Origin: Lycorma delicatula
Lineage: Eukaryota > Arthropoda > Insecta > Hemiptera > Fulgoridae
Reading direction: 5' to 3'
DNA: 64,000 bases
NCBI RefSeq assembly: GCF_047948215.1
Contig: NC_134455.1
Coordinates: forward strand, 222,126,526-222,190,525
Positions 20,901 through 34,136 of this stretch are shown in pieces. Made by a program: the position numbers and the translations under genes. Under the pieces are notes generated by a model. The model was not told the DNA's origin. It saw only the letters and a list, made by a program, of their open reading frames with translations, and did no database searches. Numbering within the stretch: position 1 is the first letter of the stretch; each line of letters starts with the position of its first letter.

Positions 20901-22260
20901 CGTATGAATTAAGCCAAGCCGAGGAATAAAGAAGTCCTAAATTTAAACCCAACATTCTTAAGCAGTCTCCACCAGAAGATAAAATTCGGTGACCATTAGT
21001 CTCCAAAATATTATATTCAAAATAATCATATTCTTGCTCGTATTAGGAATTAATAAAACGTTTCGTAAGAAAATAAATTTGTAATAATGTACTATCGCAT
21101 TTAAAGTTATTTTTCAGATGGTTTCAAAAACCGATAAGCTGGCGCAACTGACAACTTCTGATAGGAATTTAGTAATACTGGTTTCAAATATCTATGTATA
21201 ATCTGACCTCTTTAAGTTGTCCGCTTATGGCATTGTTGTGTGTTTTCAGTGGAATGCAAGCCATTTCATCAACAACCCGATCTAATGGTTTTCAGAATAA
21301 GGTAGCATTGAAAAAAAAAATATTAGTATTCACTTTATTCTTTTATTTAATATTATTAACTTTATTAGATGGAAAACTCTTGAGGAGCAGTTTTCTTTGA
21401 TTAGTTTTGGATAAGGATGTTTTACGCTTTCATAGAAACGGCTCATTTCATTAAATATATTTAATGAAACATATTTAATGTTTGAATGTTTGACTACTCT
21501 AAAGGAAATTTCAATTTTAGAATAAAGTTTTATATTAGATAAAAATTTGGAATCTCAATAAAAGAAATTTTATTAACATTTCATATTAAAGTAACCATTT
21601 ACACTTATATGTATTAAAAATTAATACAGTTTTATTAATATGATTTCATTTATAAATATTAATAATTAAATGAATACGTTATGTTTAATAAAAATGTTGT
21701 TTTGTACGTAAAAGAAAGTTAATTGAACTGAAAATAGAAAACTAAAATTTTTATTTTTCTGTTGAGTTGAAACTGTAAAAACATCATTCAGGTATTCATT
21801 ATTCTATTTTAACCTCACTTTTTGATAAAAATTCCTATGAATATTAATTAGTAATACGTGTAACTTCCCATTATCGCTTATGTATTGAATTTTTAAAAAA
21901 AGTTGCACCAATAAAGGCTTTTAATTCTTTTTCATTATATTGTAGTATGTGTTATATTATAGTATATGTTTAAAACGGTGTAAGGTTGGTTTTTTATGAT
22001 CAACATTTAGGAATGAGTTTTTTATGTTGTTTTTATTTATAGTAAAAAAACCACGTACTTAATATTAATTTTTATCTAGTGTTTTTGTAATTTTATCAAT
22101 TTTTTTCATTGTCAATTCAGTCGAATTTTATATCTATAAAATCGAATATAAGTTCTATTTATTTCAATAATTATCTATTACAACAGGGAAAATTGTTTTT
22201 AAATTAATGTTCGTTTAGATAATCTTATTAAGTAAACCTAATCGATCTTTTCACTATTTG
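20901..22260. other. AT-rich stretch, nothing recognised
   Basis: No coding pattern, RNA gene or recognisable transposon copy. Confidence 0.5.
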
Positions 22261-22740
22261 TTAAAAACAGATTCTCAACCATTTGACTAGTTTGGTTATT
22301 ATTATCCATTCATTTTTGTTTTGTAACCTTAATATTAAGCTCACTTTTAACCTTAATATTAAGTCTTCTTTATCTTCTTTTCTGTTAGATTTCACTATTT
22401 TTGTTTTTCTCGAATTTATTTTAATACTTAATTTCTCTTTTATCAATAAATACACAGCGTCCAATATTTCTGATTTGTTCCTTAAGAACAATATTATCAG
22501 CAAATCTTTAATTTTTTATTTCTTCTCCTTAAGTACTAGTAATTTTTATTTCTTCCCCATTCCTTCTCCGTATAAGTTGAAAATCAACGGGGAAAAATTC
22601 TTTGTCTCACTTCTTTCTGGATCCGAATTTCTCTTTCTTCATCTTCTATTATATTATATTTTTAATTTAGCTTCTAAATTAACTTCAGTTAATCCAAAAT
22701 TTAATATGTTAATTTTTCTTTCTCTCTATTGTGAATTTGA
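22261..22740 (-). pseudogene. LINE reverse transcriptase fragment
   Basis: Minus-strand frames read FSPLIFNLYGEGM (about 22590-22550), the block after the usual GVRQGC motif, and then INSRKTKIVKSNRKE (about 22425-22380), which matches the IN-x-x-KTK-x-M motif after the catalytic centre. The catalytic YADD/FADD region between them is degraded to a short RFADN-like read in one frame. This is typical of a 5'-truncated, old LINE of an endonuclease-RT type without clade assignment. The longer + strand open frame over 22283-22888 is its antisense and is rejected as a gene. Confidence 0.5.
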
Positions 22741-23226
22741 AATTTATAAATTAAAAATATCCAGTATGTCAGAATACACTTCCATAAAATATATTGTTAC
22801 TAAAGAAGAGAAAACAGAATTTAAATGTTTTTGGAATTATCAGTTCGGTATAATCAGTATTATAAGTTATCTGTATAGTGGATTATAGATTGGAAGGAAA
22901 CGACAAAAAAAGTGTGTTTATTACACGGAAGGAAATCCAATTAAAGAAAATCCATTGGACCAGATATGTTCCATTCAATTTTCCTTGTACACTTTCAGTG
23001 AAATAAAATGGCACACCTAACCTTATTTAGTTGTACAATCAGGGATTTTGATATTATTTCGTTATAAAAAATATATAGATAGGCTTTTAGGATAACTTGT
23101 TTACATGAAATCTTAATATTGCTTATGAAATTTTTTCACTTTGTATTTCTGTGGAAGAATGACTAAGGGCGTTTCCACAAATTGGCCTTTTTTAACCTAA
23201 TCTGATTATCGTTAATTTCTTTACAG
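22741..23226. other. AT-rich stretch ahead of a candidate exon
   Basis: No gene recognised. The last part holds a pyrimidine-rich run ending in TTAATTTCTTTACAG at 23226, a good splice acceptor pattern. Confidence 0.5.
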
Positions 23227-23381
23227 GTGAGGAACCGGCAGCCATGCAACATGGAAACAGCAGTAGTGGTGCTTCTTGCCGGATTATACCACAATTTACG
23301 ACATTTCCAACAATTTTAATCTTATTTCAATACCGGCTTATTGCTGCGTTAATCCGGGAACCACCTCTAGACACCAGTTGA
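23227..23381 (+). other. Candidate terminal exon, unproven
   Basis: A GC-richer segment starts right after the acceptor-like TTTCTTTACAG. One frame gives about 51 residues to a TGA at 23379-23381, beginning EEPAAMQHGNSSSGASCRII; another frame has a Met and a shorter hydrophobic peptide. I do not recognise either. It could be a true exon of a gene lying mostly outside the readable parts, or chance. Confidence 0.2.
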
Positions 23382-25428
23382 CTTCTATCGGACAGATATT
23401 AAATATATTTATTATTAACTGTATGTTTCTGATTGTAAAAACTGTACGTGTTAATTTGTAAACATTATAAATTTTGTAATTAACAAGAGGAATGAAAAGT
23501 TTTCATAATGTGATATCCGATACAAAAAAGTTAACTTATTATGATATTGTAAATTATTATTTAACAAAATAGAAATGATTTCAGTAGAGTAATAACGAAT
23601 AGGTTTTTTTATAATAGCTATCGACTTGTTAGAAACTACTATTTAGTTTTTTTATATCTGATTTAATTTCAATTAAAGAAAAGGAGTAAACGTAAAAATA
23701 GGTTTTATAGAGAATTATAAATTTCAAGACGCATTAGGTTCATTTTTTTGCTAAAATTCTTTTATCAAAATGTCCTTTTTTATTCTGTTGAAATTTTGAC
23801 AACACAAATCCATGCAAACTTGGATTCTTAGATAATACCAATCATCTAATACTATAGAGGTGACATGCGCACAGATTAAGGGATTTGAAAGACAAACTAT
23901 ATTCAAATTAGACTTGCGATAAAACTCGGTAGTGAGTTGATAAATATAATGACAGAAGATAAAAAAATTATGAACACATGATTCAAATCGAATATTACTT
24001 CATAAATATTAACAGAATCGTAGAAAACAAACGAAAAGTTTGTAAGCGATGTGGCTGAAACTTCAGTCAAAGAAGATTTATCTTTATCAAAAAAAAAAAA
24101 AAAATCATTTTCAAACTGAAGAAAGCGGCAATGAGTATAACATTGCTTGATTTAAGCTGTAAAACCTACTTAGTAAAATTTGTTCATTTTACAGTTCAAT
24201 GTTTTCCAACAAAATAGTAAGTATAATTAAAATTGAAAATAAATGTATATCTAAATTCCTTAAAGTTATAAACACTTTGTTAACTTCAATTAATTTTTTG
24301 TTAACAATTTTTCTTTATTTTATCATCTTTAAACAATACATACAATATATTTACTACATTATAGAACAAAGGTGCTACGTAAACCTACTTAATATAGCCA
24401 CTTGAGTAGGATTTACAAGACTAAATTTAAATATGATTTATTAATCAGGTATGTTAACCGGTACAATTCTCATTCAATTAGCCGTAAATAATACTTATTG
24501 CATATCACGCCTTATCATCTGTTGAAACTGGGAAATCATTCAGACACATACACAAATATAGACGCACTTTAATAAGTACAGTGGACATTTTCAGAAAATA
24601 CTGTGCCACTTTACATGGTAAATGTAAACTAACCTTACATAGGTAATTCCACAACTGGTCTTATCACACACATAAACGCACCCTAGCACGCGCACGCGTG
24701 CGAGTGCACACGCACACACACACACACACACGTACAAATAGTCAAAATTTTGAATTGACTAATAATTCACCTCTAAATATACAAATCCTTAAGTTTCTGC
24801 CTACAAATAGTCTATCTCTCGAGTATAAGATATAGAAAGATTTTTTCTGCATGGCTGCTTAAAAAATTCAACAGTATTCGGTCTAAACCATTAATCACTT
24901 ATTAGATGTCAAAACTAAGTTATATTCTAAAATATTTTGTCTCAAAACGTATGGTTATGCTCTATTTAATTTTAGTTTTTATAAGAATTCATATAGTGTG
25001 GCTAATGTGAGATGGATTCTCTAAGCATATCAAGATTCTCTATCTGTATACATCTGGCATATCAAAACGCTTATGATAGATTCTTTTAAATAGATAAATT
25101 TTTCTGTAACTTATTACATTATGATCCACATACAAATTTTTGTAAAACCTAAAATATATTTATTTATTTTTCATACGCAACAATTTCCTTTTTCCCACTC
25201 CCAAGTACAAGCTTCTTTGTGAGCTTCTGTGGTGAATTAATTCCTCATTTAAAACAAAAGAAAGAAAGAAAAAAATATTAACAGTATCTTTATTTAGTGG
25301 TTAACAACGAAATTAAAAATTACGCACCAGTAACAGTATTCAAAAATGGGAATATCTCTGAAATCTAACAATAACTTTTTCACTAATATTAGACTGCTAT
25401 TCAGTAAAAGATAGGCTGGAAAAAGAAG
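23382..25428. other. AT-rich stretch with (CA)n microsatellite
   Basis: A (CA)n run lies at 24706-24731 next to CG-containing repeats. No gene or transposon copy is recognised. Confidence 0.5.
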
Positions 25429-25557
25429 CACACATCTCAGGAATAGTCGATCAGAGACTGTACAAGACTACATTTCATTTACATTTATACAAATCATCCT
25501 CATTCATCCTCTGAAGTAATACCTTACGGTGGATCCAGAGGCTAAACAGAAAAAGAC
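25429..25557 (+). repeat. SINE copy 2, 5'-truncated
   Basis: Contains the SINE body and tail (CACACATCTCAGGAATAGTC, GACTGTACAAGACTACATTTC, ATCATCCTCATTCATCCTCTG, GAGGCTAAACAGAAAAAGAC). The tRNA-like head is missing. Same orientation as copy 1. Confidence 0.75.
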
Positions 25558-28401
25558 TAAAAAGTGAAATGTAACATACTTGTTAATTTTTACTCACTGG
25601 TCCTTAGTCTACTACGAGAGAAATCTGAAGTGAAAACAATGGAATCTGATTAACTTTTATCCTCATTTCAGACCTTTTATCTGAAATGATTTCGCAGCTT
25701 TTGATAATTATTTTTCATTGATATGAAAACATTATCAATCATAAAGAAATTAAGTTAATGCAATCTCTGATATTCTAATTCTTAAAGATTTTCCTCTTCC
25801 CCTTCTAGGAAGATCTCTTGTAGCCGTTCCTCAATACTTCTGCTGACATTCTCGGTTTAGTTTAACTACTTGCTCAAGTTCTGTTTCTTTTTATGAAATA
25901 AATCTAGATTTTGTATGAGGTAAAAACATGTTGCAAAATTATTTTCATTAGAATTCACCTATTAAAAATAGTCTGATGAAAATCTGTATTCGATTAATGA
26001 GGCGTAGCTGAAATGTAATCTACAGTCACTCATAACTCACAAATCAAAAAGAAAGTCAAATGAAAAAAATATGGTATAAAATTACATTTTATCTGCTAAA
26101 AAAACTTACATTTGTTAATCACTATTAACAAACCGATGCGTTTCAATCAAAACGTAGTAACTGAGTGTGAAAGTAGTTTGCCGACCGTTAGTACAGATTT
26201 AAAATAACAAGTGTCTGAAATTTATGAAAATGTTTTGCTTAATTAAAAGCCAGGTGTTTAAATTAAATTAAACTACATCAGAAAGAAACCATCAATTTTT
26301 GTTTCTTAATTTTATCCTAAAATTAGTAAAAGGTAGAATTAAAATCATAGTACAGCATATTGTCTGGTGAATTTATATTGTATAATACTGTTACAGAGTA
26401 GTGGACAATATCTATGCTGCTTCAGTTTATGAAAGCAAAGAAATATTCTGTAAAATACACGTTATCTGAGAATATTTATATATTTTTTACATGTTATGAA
26501 GTTAACATTTTGTTAATAAAAGAGATCAAAAATACTTTATCCAGTTCATGTAGCTTCAATTCTGAACTGTAGGAAACGTTATTTGATTTATTTTCTATAT
26601 ATAAGACTTTGATGTTTTAAGGCCTAGGCATTTGACCTCTGTTATTAGCCATTTAAGAGAAATTATTTATGAAAATTACTATCGTTTTTAATGGAAGTAA
26701 GTATTCTCTTTGTAACAAGAAATATTATGAGTGTATTAAAAATAACCTCTCATTTAATTGGGAGTAGGAAAGCATTATTTTGCCGAAAAAATAAGAAAAC
26801 GTTTCAAACACGCATGAACATTTCCAGATTAATTTACCTTAATTCTTTAAAAAGTGAAATTTGATTTTAAGATTATGGATGATTTTATATTAACGTTTGG
26901 CTACATTTATGTTAAATAATTAAAAAATTAAATTAAAAACTGCATTAATATTGATGTTTGTTTTTTTTATTGTATTCGTTCGTACTGAATATATCTGATG
27001 AAGTAATTCGTTAAGATTTTTACTAATGACTGATGTAAAATTTAATATTTATTCGTATTCTAATGTAATACTTACTATACGGCATCCGTTTATTTTTTAC
27101 GTATTTTAATTATTAATTAGATTTCTTTCATCTTACATATTGATTAGATTTACTGGTCTCAATTATAAATGTAAATAAAATTTGTATAGAAAAATTTCAC
27201 CTTCTATATTTTAGTACAAATAGATTGATAAATATGCAAGGAAAATATTCTTTTACATGTATAAAAAAATGTAAATATTGAACGAATTGAGTTTAAATAA
27301 ATACTTGTATAGAATACAGACGTTTACTATTTAATTTTTTTTTCCTTTCACCTCTATAATTAAAGACTACAGAAAATTTTTATCTGCACCGCTGTAATAA
27401 CAATGATAAAATATAACCAAATAAAAATTACGAAGCAATTTTGAATAGAGATCGAAGAAAGAATTTCGTTGAAGAGTATAATTATATTTTAGTTTAGTTG
27501 TCATTCTGATAATTATTTAACGTACATGTTTTTCAATTACTGTCTATTAAAATTTAAATCGGATTTTAATCGACAAACCAATATTTTAAAATGTACAATA
27601 TAAATCAATAAGGTTAACCATCTGTTAATCCTATTTCCTTAGAGAAATAGCCATATCTGTCTTTATGTCTACCTTTCTGTTGTCTACACACACAAAGTGT
27701 TTGAGCTGTCCTAAAACAAAAAATTAAATTTGAATGCATAAAAAACTAAACACAAGGTTTTAGATCCTGATAATAATAACTATTAGTTCCCTTAATTATC
27801 TATTTAAATATTGTATGGTTTTGTACTTGTATATAGTTTAGGAAGGCCTAATTTTATCCAAATAATTGCTCCCAACGGATAAAAAACAGTACACCCAGCC
27901 GTTATACAAGTTCTTACACCCATATGGAGACCTAAATCCGTACAACCCGAATGGAAACGTGATCAGTGATTAAGATATTTGAGAGAAAAAAAGATTTGTT
28001 CATAGAAAAATCACATCATAAAATTGGATAATGACTTCAAGACTCTCTTATGGCAAAAGGCGTCCATCCCACTCATAATACCCTTGGAAGACAAGGATAT
28101 TTATCTAGAACGGAAACAACTTTTGTCTAAAGATTTCGCTTGAACAAATTAAGGACATCCCTCAACGAAAATTCCTTATGCTACAAAAACTAACCACTTA
28201 AGTACAAAAGTAAGCTTCCTAAAGAAACAATCTTACATTTCTGTTGAATTATATCTGACATATGTCATATTTACGATCTTCATGGAAAGCCATAAATTCT
28301 TCATTAAGACACCCACAGGAATGCTAGGAGAAAGTTAAAATGTATATGTTAGAAAAAGAAAAAAGTATATATATACACGCACGCACATACAGTATGTTAG
28401 G
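25558..28401. other. AT-rich stretch, nothing recognised
   Basis: No coding pattern or transposon copy could be supported here. Short A/T runs and a few small repeats only. Confidence 0.5.
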
Positions 28402-28618
28402 TTTTTTCTTTTTCTGTTTAGCCTCCGGAATCACCGTAATGTATTACTTCAGAACATGAATGAGGATGATATACATATATGTATATAAAGAATGTGAATG
28501 AAGTGTAATCTTGTACAGTCTCAGGTCGACTATTCCTAAGATGTGAAGTTAATTTAAACTCAACCAACAAAGAACACCGGTATCCATGATCTAGTATTCA
28601 AATCCATATAAAAGCATG
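28402..28618 (-). repeat. SINE copy 3, head truncated
   Basis: Reverse orientation to copies 1 and 2. On the minus strand it reads GGATTTGAATACTAGATCATGG, the GACTGTACAAGATTACACTTC core and GGAGGCTAAACAGAAAAAG. A short TA-rich insertion (about 28471-28489) interrupts the body. The homology ends upstream with a TAAACCTA remnant of the B-box region, so the tRNA-like head is lost. Confidence 0.75.
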
Positions 28619-31600
28619 TTAGGTTTAAGATATTATATATTAACGTCTAAGATTATGTAATTTTTTTATAAAAAACTAAATGAAATTAATATTACTACTT
28701 GCAATAAAATATACTACCTACGAGAAATAAAACATAATTTTCAATAACAGGGTATCTAATCCTGGTTTAAATTCAAATCTAATTAGAAAAAAAAAGCAAT
28801 ATAAATTTCACCTAAATATAAATTTTCTAGAATAAGACAAAAAAAATAATAAACTTATAAACCATAAAACGTATACACCAACTTATAGATCAGTTATTTA
28901 CATTTTAGCTGAAAAAATATAAAAGTGGCATTTCTGCATAGATTTACACATTTTCCTAGTGAATAATAATTTTTTTCACAAGTGATCGATAAAAGGTAAG
29001 AAAATACCCTACATGACATTTTATATAGATCTTAAATCTCTAATAAAATAACTGTAATTGTTTTGATGAGTTTACTTGAGTTTTGAATTTTTAATACAAA
29101 AGATACTTGGTCTATTTGTTTAATAAAGATATTTTATGTTGATATTGCTATCGACATGAGTCAAAAACTACAAAAAAAATTCCGGTTTGTAATAACTAGT
29201 ATATGTAAAACAAATTAGATAAATGTAGTGTGGAATATACCAATAATCTAAAATCCCTCATGTATGTTAAAAAACTTCTACTTTAAAAATTTACAAAATT
29301 CCATTATAAAGGAATTCTGTAGTCATATGTTTTTTAGCAAAACCTTTCTGATACCAAATGAGGAATTGCATAACTAGTTTTGAATCTTTCGCTCAGATGT
29401 AATACTCACATATATATTTAGTTTTCCTTAGCAAGTTCTTCATTTAACGTTATTTTGTGTAATCAGTGACTAAAACAATTAATTGCAATCAAGAAATTAT
29501 ATTTTAAAAAAAGAGTAAGATTTCTTTTCACTTTAAAATCATAGTGAGAATACATGAAGCATGTATACTCACATTGAAAATGTGTTTAAGAGCTAATTTT
29601 TGCAGATATATTTATGTATATATTTACAAGTATAACATCCAATTACAACCCGAATTTACGGGAGAAGTTGATATACTTTGTTAGTAACATTGTACAAATA
29701 GATTCATTCTTTTCACTATCCTATTAGTGAAAGCTGAATTATTTTACAATGTAAAAAAGCTAATAGTTAATTTTTTACAAGTTTTGAAAAGTAAATAAAT
29801 AATTTATGAAAAAAGGGTAACAGAAAAATAATTTTCAGAAATGTGATTGTGAGTGAAGTTAAGATGGTGGTGTAATTATCTTTATCCTTAACGGTTTGCA
29901 TCTAATATAAACAAGGATTATAAAAAGTATAAGTGATTTTCGGGGCTACTCTGTTCAACATAGACTCTTATGTTGAACAGAGTAGTACTCTTCATCAATC
30001 TTCACTCGGAAAGCATCTCTGATTGGTTTCTTTGTACTTCAGAGTTTTCACACGGTTCTCTATCACGAAGCAGACTGAGAAAGTAGCATAAATTAAAAAA
30101 TGAATGCACCTTTCTTTACCTTAAAATAATAATCAAATACTGTCTCGGTTCAGTAACAGAAATTCTTACGTAATAACTTATTTAATGCTTGCAAATTATA
30201 TATATATATAAAGAGTGATGTTTATTTACTCGTAAAAGTAACTATACTAGCGATCAGTTACACTGAACGTAAGGACGAACAAAGGAGGTTTACTTTTACT
30301 GAATACGTCAATGTTAATACGATGTCTTTAATGAATTCCGATTAGGTAGCACGACTCGGCTAAACAAGTCTCCTAATTCGGGGTTCTTACATCAGCTTTT
30401 TCATTATTATAAATATAATTTTATTTTCATAAACTTCACTTAACCGCTAATTATTAAACTGATAATCAAAAAAACATGAAACTTGAAATTGTCATGCTTT
30501 AATAATAAATTGTAACTCAGAGTTTCTTAAAACATTGACAGGGTTTGACACTGAATAACAACTCTGAACAAAAGAATTAAATACTCTGTTGTTAAATTAA
30601 AATTGAATATTTTTAATGAACTGTATTGAAGGAATAACAAAAATTATGAAATATTATTTATCAGATTTTAGTAGTAACTTGTTTCAATGGCATTTACATA
30701 TTTTCAGTTTGCAAACCTATGCGCGCGCGCAGAGGGGTGGGGTGTGTGTGTGTATGTGTACATCAAGTTCCTCCTAAATCATGAATGAATATAAAGGCCT
30801 GAGCTAATTTTTCCGGACTTCCGCAGTGTACGGTATACTACTATGTTACACGTACAAAACACACTAAAACCTGTTTATAACGGAACCTGGATTCAAGGAA
30901 ATTCTGTTTACAATATCTTAATCCCCGGTGCCATGAGTTTCAGTAAAATTGTGTTTGATAATTAATTTCTATAATAATAAAAACTAGTTAAAGCGGAAAC
31001 GGATATGAAATCTCTCCTGTTAACGGAAAATATTTTGCCAGGTATAATATTATTCAAAAAATTATGCATCTGTCACTATGAAACACAAGCAAATATTATG
31101 ATTTATTTTATTTTTCCACTTATAATAATTATGTAATCAAAAAAAAATTAGTAGTTTTAAAATTTTAACTGATAAAATTAATTTGCTTAAATTCGAATTG
31201 CATAAATTTTCATTTTTTAACAGAAAATTGAAGTGTCTTTATGGTGCCTTTTGTGGTTTATTAATGTCGATTATTTGCAGCATCACAGTAACTAATTCGA
31301 AGCTAAAATTCTGTCAATTCAGTAACAATATTTACTCTTTTGTGCAATGTTATTCAGAACTTAAGATTTCCTCTAATAGAAATTAATTCAAAGTTTTTTA
31401 GTGTATTTTCTGAAGCCAGCAAATTTTAAGTACAAACATTTAGTATTAAATTCATCCGAAATTTTTCGCAATATGCTACCTAATTTTTTTTTTTCTTAAT
31501 ACTGGACCAGTTATTTCTTAAAGTAGTTTACATTATAGTTTTATTTACAAAAAAATAACATCAGTTAAATATAATATAATTTGGTTAACGGAATATGATG

Positions 31601-32439
31601 TACTTAAAATGTAGAGAGTAAAGAATAACTAAGCAGAAAATAATAATTTAATCTTGATTTGTTTTTAAGCTTTTGCATGCGGCCTCCTGGTTTCGTTTTG
31701 AAGCATATCTTTTGCAAAATTGCTTACCTAAAGAGAAAGCAATTTAATAAATGAAAAAACTTTTTTTTAATGACATATTATTAATTCCTGTGGATTAACG
31801 GAAATCTATTCATAACGAAAATGATTTGCTCTAGAGCATGAATTGGATTTAATCTAGAAAAAGAGAGAGAAGAATCATTCAACATTTTTTTCGATGAATT
31901 TTCCTTTATTATACATTATCATATTGCTACTCGTAAATAACTCCATGAGTTTCACTTCTGAAACCGTTGGGGAATTAATTATTCCCTTTTTTTATTTTAG
32001 CGTAACTTCTATTCAAACTCCTTTAGAGGATGTTTTCGATGAAAGTAGTCCCAGAGAAACGTTAGTTATCTATCATAATAAAGCAACATTTCTCCTTTAA
32101 AAAAAAACTTATATTGAAACGGTTCATAAAAAATCGAACTCTATTTTATAAGTAGTTTAGAAAAGGGAATTCATCTTGGACTTTGAATTCGTGACGTCAT
32201 AAAAAAAAAATCAAGGTTCAAGGTCACCCCCACAAACAAATAGGATTGCAGTATTTTGGTCGCGTGAAACCGAACCCATTCTTCCGCCATCTTAGCTATC
32301 TTCCGCCAGCAGTAGCCGGCAAATAGCTCTAAGATGAATGACATCTGAAAACAAAGAACAACAAATATAATATATTTATGTAAGTCAATGAAAATAAATA
32401 AATTAATGCAATGAATGTATTAATGCAGCTCACGCCACA
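28619..32439. other. AT-rich intergenic DNA with hairpin and microsatellite
   Basis: No gene recognised. Contains a 17-bp perfect hairpin (29946-29985), a (GC)n/(GT)n microsatellite at 30721-30760, and TATAACGGAA / TTAACGGAA motifs near 30875, 31586 and 31795 that faintly recall pogo/Tigger-type elements. Short open frames at 31183-31386 and 31894-32100 show no recognisable protein. Confidence 0.5.
29946..29985. repeat. Perfect 17-bp hairpin, 6-nt loop
   Basis: CTACTCTGTTCAACATA (29946-29962), loop GACTCT, TATGTTGAACAGAGTAG (29969-29985). Exact reverse complements in noncoding AT-rich DNA. Confidence 0.95.
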
Positions 32440-32519
32440 TTGACTTGCCGTTTGAGAGTGGCCAATTTCCCTCTCGACCTCTAAGTTCCAGGATGGCCCG
32501 ATTTCTGCCCCCCCCCCCG

Positions 32520-32640
32520 GCCCCTTAGAGCGGGCAGTCGAACATCATATGTTCAGTTGACTGGTCCTCCCCACAGACGCTCTGCTTATCAGTTTCCAGG
32601 CGAAACCTGAACAGATATTTGTTTCAAATTAACGTGGTTG
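32520..32640 (-). pseudogene. LINE ORF2 C-terminal zinc motif remnant
   Basis: On the minus strand FRFRLETDKQSVCGEDQSTE is followed by HMMFDCP. This matches the Cys...EH-x4-CP part of the R1-type C-terminal finger; the first Cys of the usual pair is not apparent (Ser-Val-Cys). Confidence 0.6.
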
Positions 32641-32995
32641 ATAAGCACCTGGGCTCCCATTGCCCTTAAAAATGAACTTGAGCCGTACCATCTCTCCAGA
32701 TCCTGTATAAATTTATACAAAGATCGACCTTTAGTCGTGGTGTTACACATCTCCCTGGCAGCAGGAATGGAACACCACGACTAAAGGACGAAACTGTTCG
32801 AAATTTAGATCCGGTGCATTGTGATCACCGTTTCGTCCGGTACTCGCAACTGCATCCCAAATTCCTCGGCCTCCTGATCTCTTTGCAATCTTCACATGGC
32901 TGCCCAATCTTTCACCACTAAATCAATTGGGAGAGCCTTTCCCAACACGGTAATAGCCTCATAGGAGGTTGTTTTAAAAACATCAGTGCCTACAA

Positions 32996-34077
32996 TCAAA
33001 GGTCTTTCTGAGCAATCCTCCTAAGTACATGCTTCACGGAGACTGTGTCCGTCACTACTTGTTTGACATGGTTGCTAAACAGCAACTTCTCATCAAACAA
33101 AACACCTAGGTACTTTTGAGCACTTACCCGGCTGATTACACAGTCTTTGTATTTAATGTGGGGATTTCGACTGAATGATAATTTGTCTGCGCCCTTCAGA
33201 AGGATATACTTCGTCATGGGTACAGATATCTTTAAATTTTGATTATCCATCCCGCCTTCTGCAGTTAACAAAACTGCTTGGGCTCTTTCTTCTACCTGCT
33301 ATCGTGAATTGCCACGAACTAAAAGAAGGCAATTGTCGGCCAAAGGCTGGAACGTAGCCCCTTCTGGGAATGGCAATCCCAGAAATCCGTCAAAGATCAG
33401 GTTCTACAGCCGAGGCCCGAGAACGAAACCCTGCGAGCTTCCCCTGGTCACGGACTTTTCCACAACCAAGCGCGCATCTTTGAACAAAGCCGTGCGGTTA
33501 GACAAATAGTCACACACAATCGGCCTGTAGGGCTTCGGGAACATTGCGGCGTTCCAACTTATACAGGACAGAACTCCAACACAAGGAAGGAAAATCCTCT
33601 ATGTAAATAAAAATGCCCAAAACATATTTACAGTCGGCGTTTTCCACCTCGGCAAGAGAATTTAAGATGCAATCCATGGTACCAATCCCTTTTCATGAAG
33701 CCATATTAGCCTCGATTTAGAAAACCGTTCATCTCAATACTTTCCTGGAGCCGTTCCACAACCAGCATTTCCAGTAACTTACCGAAAACTAGCAAGAGGC
33801 TGATGACCCGATAACTGCTGACCTCACTCGGATCCTTTCCAGGTTTTAAAAGCGCCCTCACCAAGGCAATCTTCCAGCAAGTCGGAAAGATACCCCAGCT
33901 TAGGCACCTCAAGAACAGCCTACCAAGTGGCTCTATTATGATAGGCAGCAGATGGTATATAACATCTGGGTCAAGTTGGTCAATCTCTGATGCCTTTCTC
34001 AGTGCCATTCGAGAGACAACCCAATCGATATCCACGGGATCCACAGCCTGTACGCCAGGGAAGGGTGTACCACCCAC
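32996..34077 (-). pseudogene. LINE reverse transcriptase remnant (R1-like)
   Basis: The N-terminal part, 34077-33706, reads WVVSRMALRKASEIDQLDPD, then FPTCWKIALVRALLKPGKDP and SSYRVISLLLVFGKLLEMLV. It breaks at a stop after GFLNRG. The middle is frameshifted but shows LSNRTALFKDARLVV, VTRGSSQGFVLGP and LADNCLLLV (about 33330), where the catalytic Asp pair has become Asp-Asn. The thumb, 33271-32996, reads YKDCVISRVSAQKYLGVLFD. The loss of a catalytic Asp and the multiple breaks show it is dead. Confidence 0.8.
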
Positions 34078-34136
34078 CTTCCGCCGACTTCTGCTACACC
34101 CTCCGGAGCATCTGGAAACAGAGTACTAAGGAAAGT

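Noticed and set aside
22283..22888. 201-residue + strand open frame
   Set aside because: Low-complexity F/I/L/S-rich sequence antisense to RT motifs readable on the minus strand.
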